8,366 nt of DNA from Mycobacterium sp. (GTDB taxonomy: Bacteria; Actinomycetota; Actinomycetes; Mycobacteriales; Mycobacteriaceae). Numbering within the stretch: position 1 is the first letter of the stretch; each line of letters starts with the position of its first letter. Under the pieces are notes generated by a model, which saw only the letters and a program-made list of their open reading frames with translations, did not search any database and was not told the origin of the DNA. The stretch lies in NCBI GenBank assembly GCA_023264755.1, contig JAHFVB010000174.1:1-8366 (forward strand). Reading direction: 5' to 3'. A program made the translations under genes and the position numbers. Of the stretch, positions 7,096 to 8,366 are shown one piece after another.

Positions 7096-7923
7096 ATGAC
7101 GCGTTTTCGCGAGTTGCTCGACTACACGGACCGTCGCGTCGTGGTGACCGGCTGTGCGTCGGGCATCGGCTCGGCCCTGGTGGGTCAGCTGACCGAACTC
7201 GGTGCGGAGGTGGTCGGTCTCGACGTGCGCCCACCCGAGCTCGGGGTCGACGAATTTCACACGCTCGACCTGGCCGACCCCACGTCGATCGACCGTGCGG
7301 TCGCGGCGATCGAGGGGCCGGTGGACGCGCTGTTCAATGTCGCCGGAGTGTCGTCTGGCATCGGCAACCCGCTGTTGGTCGTCAAGATCGACTTCCTTGG
7401 TACCCGTCACCTGACGGAAGCCCTCGCGGTGCGCATGGGGCCCGGCGCAGCGATCGTCAGTGTGTCGTCGCTGGCCGCGGCGAACTACGAGGCGAACGTG
7501 GCCGAGGTGGCGGGGTTGCTCGACACGGACGGATTCGACGACGGAATCGACTGGTGCGCTGAGCATCCCGACGCGCTGGCCGACGGCGGATACCGACTGG
7601 CCAAGGAGGCACTGATCCTGTACGCCATGAAGCATGCGGTTCCGCTCGGGAGGCGCGGCATCCGCATCAACTGCACCGGGCCGGGAGTGACCGAAACTCC
7701 GATCCTCGATCAGCTACGCACCAAGTACGGCCAGGACTACCTCGACGGCTTTCCGAAACCGCTTGGCCGCGTGTCGAACCCCGATGAGCAGGCCGCAGTG
7801 CTGGTGTTCCTCAACAGCGCAGCGGCCGGCTATCTCACCGGTCAGGTGGTGTGGGTCGACGGCGGGATCATCGCAGGCCGGTTCGCCGCCGCTCTGGAAG
7901 GAACCGCCTCATGGCCAGCATGA
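7096..7923 (+). CDS. Short-chain dehydrogenase/reductase, 3-alpha-HSD / coniferyl-alcohol dehydrogenase type
   Basis: NAD(P)-dependent oxidation of a secondary or allylic alcohol to a carbonyl, or the reverse. The 275 residues carry the cofactor motif TGCASGIG (18-25), Asp43 after the second strand (GLDVR), which favours NAD(H), NVAG (81-84), catalytic Ser124 or Ser125 in IVSVSSLAA, YRLAK with Tyr166 and Lys170, and PGVTETPI (196-203) plus GQVVWVDGG (249-257). About 40 residues separate the catalytic Ser and Tyr instead of the usual 13 or so; this insertion is characteristic of the Comamonas 3-alpha-HSD and coniferyl-alcohol dehydrogenase group. The start at 7096 puts the cofactor motif at a normal distance; a GTG at 7066 lies inside the upstream gene with AAGGAAG immediately adjacent, too close to serve it. 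No clear Shine-Dalgarno precedes 7096, so coupling to the stop four bases upstream is likely. Confidence 0.87.
   Translation: MTRFRELLDYTDRRVVVTGCASGIGSALVGQLTELGAEVVGLDVRPPELGVDEFHTLDLADPTSIDRAVAAIEGPVDALFNVAGVSSGIGNPLLVVKIDFLGTRHLTEALAVRMGPGAAIVSVSSLAAANYEANVAEVAGLLDTDGFDDGIDWCAEHPDALADGGYRLAKEALILYAMKHAVPLGRRGIRINCTGPGVTETPILDQLRTKYGQDYLDGFPKPLGRVSNPDEQAAVLVFLNSAAAGYLTGQVVWVDGGIIAGRFAAALEGTASWPA
7896..7903 (+). promoter_or_regulatory. Ribosome binding site that decides the start of the cyclase-family gene
   Basis: GGAAGGAA within the 3' end of the SDR gene ends seven bases before the ATG at 7911 but 16 before the second in-frame ATG at 7920. This favours 7911, giving a 13-base overlap with the SDR gene. 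Confidence 0.65.
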
Positions 7924-8366
7924 ACGACTTCCGTCGGCGCGCCGACGATGTGCGCAACTGGGGCCGGTGGGGTGACGACGACGAATTGGGCACCCTGAAC
8001 CTCATCACCGCCGAGAAGGTGGCCGAGGCCGCCGGATGCGTCAAGCGGGGGAAGGTCATCCCGCTCGGTGGGGACTTCGGCTCGTCGGGGCCACAGGGGG
8101 CGTTCCAGTTCCGCCAAAATCCCGTTCACGTCATGACCGTGGATGGTGGCGACGCCAACACCCTGGTGCAGTATGCGCCGGGGTGGCTACGCAATTCCGT
8201 GGCAGGGGAACTCAGTTCGTTCTTCGTCGACAACATCTTCCGGTTCAACGACGACATGATCGTAATGCCCCTGCAAGCGGCCACCCAGTGGGACGCCCTT
8301 TCGCACGTCTACTACGAGGACAAGCTCTACAACGGGTTTCCGGCCGACTCGGTGACGAGCTTCGGT
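7911..8366 (+). CDS. Cyclase-family protein (PF04199, kynurenine-formamidase-like), C-terminus cut off by window edge
   Basis: Predicted metal-dependent hydrolase or dehydratase of the cyclase family. The first 152 residues are visible and open to the right edge; relatives of this subfamily run to roughly 300 or more, so about half is missing. NWGRWGDDDELGTLNLIT (16-33) is the subfamily's N-terminal signature, and MPLQAATQWDALSHVYYED (119-137) is the metal-site segment. In classical members that segment reads HxGTHxDxPxH; here Asp128 and His132 are kept but the first His is Gln122 and the GTH His is Gln126. Start at 7911 by ribosome binding site; an ATG at 7920 would give an ATGA overlap with the SDR stop. 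Its place at the end of a ring-cleavage operon suggests hydrolysis of a ring-opened or lactone intermediate, but that is inference. Confidence 0.85.
   Translation, partial: MASMNDFRRRADDVRNWGRWGDDDELGTLNLITAEKVAEAAGCVKRGKVIPLGGDFGSSGPQGAFQFRQNPVHVMTVDGGDANTLVQYAPGWLRNSVAGELSSFFVDNIFRFNDDMIVMPLQAATQWDALSHVYYEDKLYNGFPADSVTSFG

Overview
The window is high-GC DNA with G/C-ended codons, short intergenic gaps and protein families typical of mycolic-acid actinobacteria. Mycobacterium/Mycolicibacterium or Rhodococcus/Nocardia is the best guess, inferred from style and gene content and not from a marker gene. It holds one divergently controlled catabolic cluster. No RNA gene, insertion sequence, CRISPR array or convincing terminator was seen, and no stretch over 300 bases lacks a gene.

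Layout. At the left edge an IclR-family regulator (1-462, minus strand, C-terminus cut off) faces away from the cluster. A short AT-richer divergent control region (463-572) carries three alternating half-sites of GCACA/TGTGC, a good candidate operator. Seven plus-strand genes follow, nearly all touching or overlapping: an MhpC/HsaD-like alpha/beta hydrolase (573-1445), an MhpA-type FAD aromatic hydroxylase (1447-3144), an MhpB-type class III extradiol dioxygenase (3062-4006), a 3-ketosteroid-dehydrogenase-like flavoprotein (4003-5754), a luciferase-like flavin monooxygenase with a long charged C-terminal tail (5757-7091), an SDR of the 3-alpha-HSD/coniferyl-alcohol-dehydrogenase type (7096-7923), and the start of a cyclase-family (PF04199) protein (7911 to beyond the right edge). 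The packing predicts one long transcript starting just upstream of 573.

How the genes may work together. Hydroxylase, extradiol dioxygenase and C-C hydrolase are the core of the meta-cleavage route for 3-(3-hydroxyphenyl)propionate-like phenols, and an IclR regulator is the usual partner (MhpR, HppR). The later enzymes of that route (MhpD, E, F) are absent here. In their place are four genes that suit an alicyclic or steroid-like substrate: an alcohol dehydrogenase, a ring 1,2-dehydrogenase, a flavin monooxygenase and a metal hydrolase. My working inference is a pathway in which a hydroaromatic alcohol or ketone is oxidised and desaturated to a phenol (SDR, then KstD-like enzyme), hydroxylated to a catechol (MhpA-like), cleaved (MhpB-like) and hydrolysed, with the LLM and cyclase proteins acting at a further oxygenation or hydrolysis step. 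The real substrate cannot be read from the sequence.
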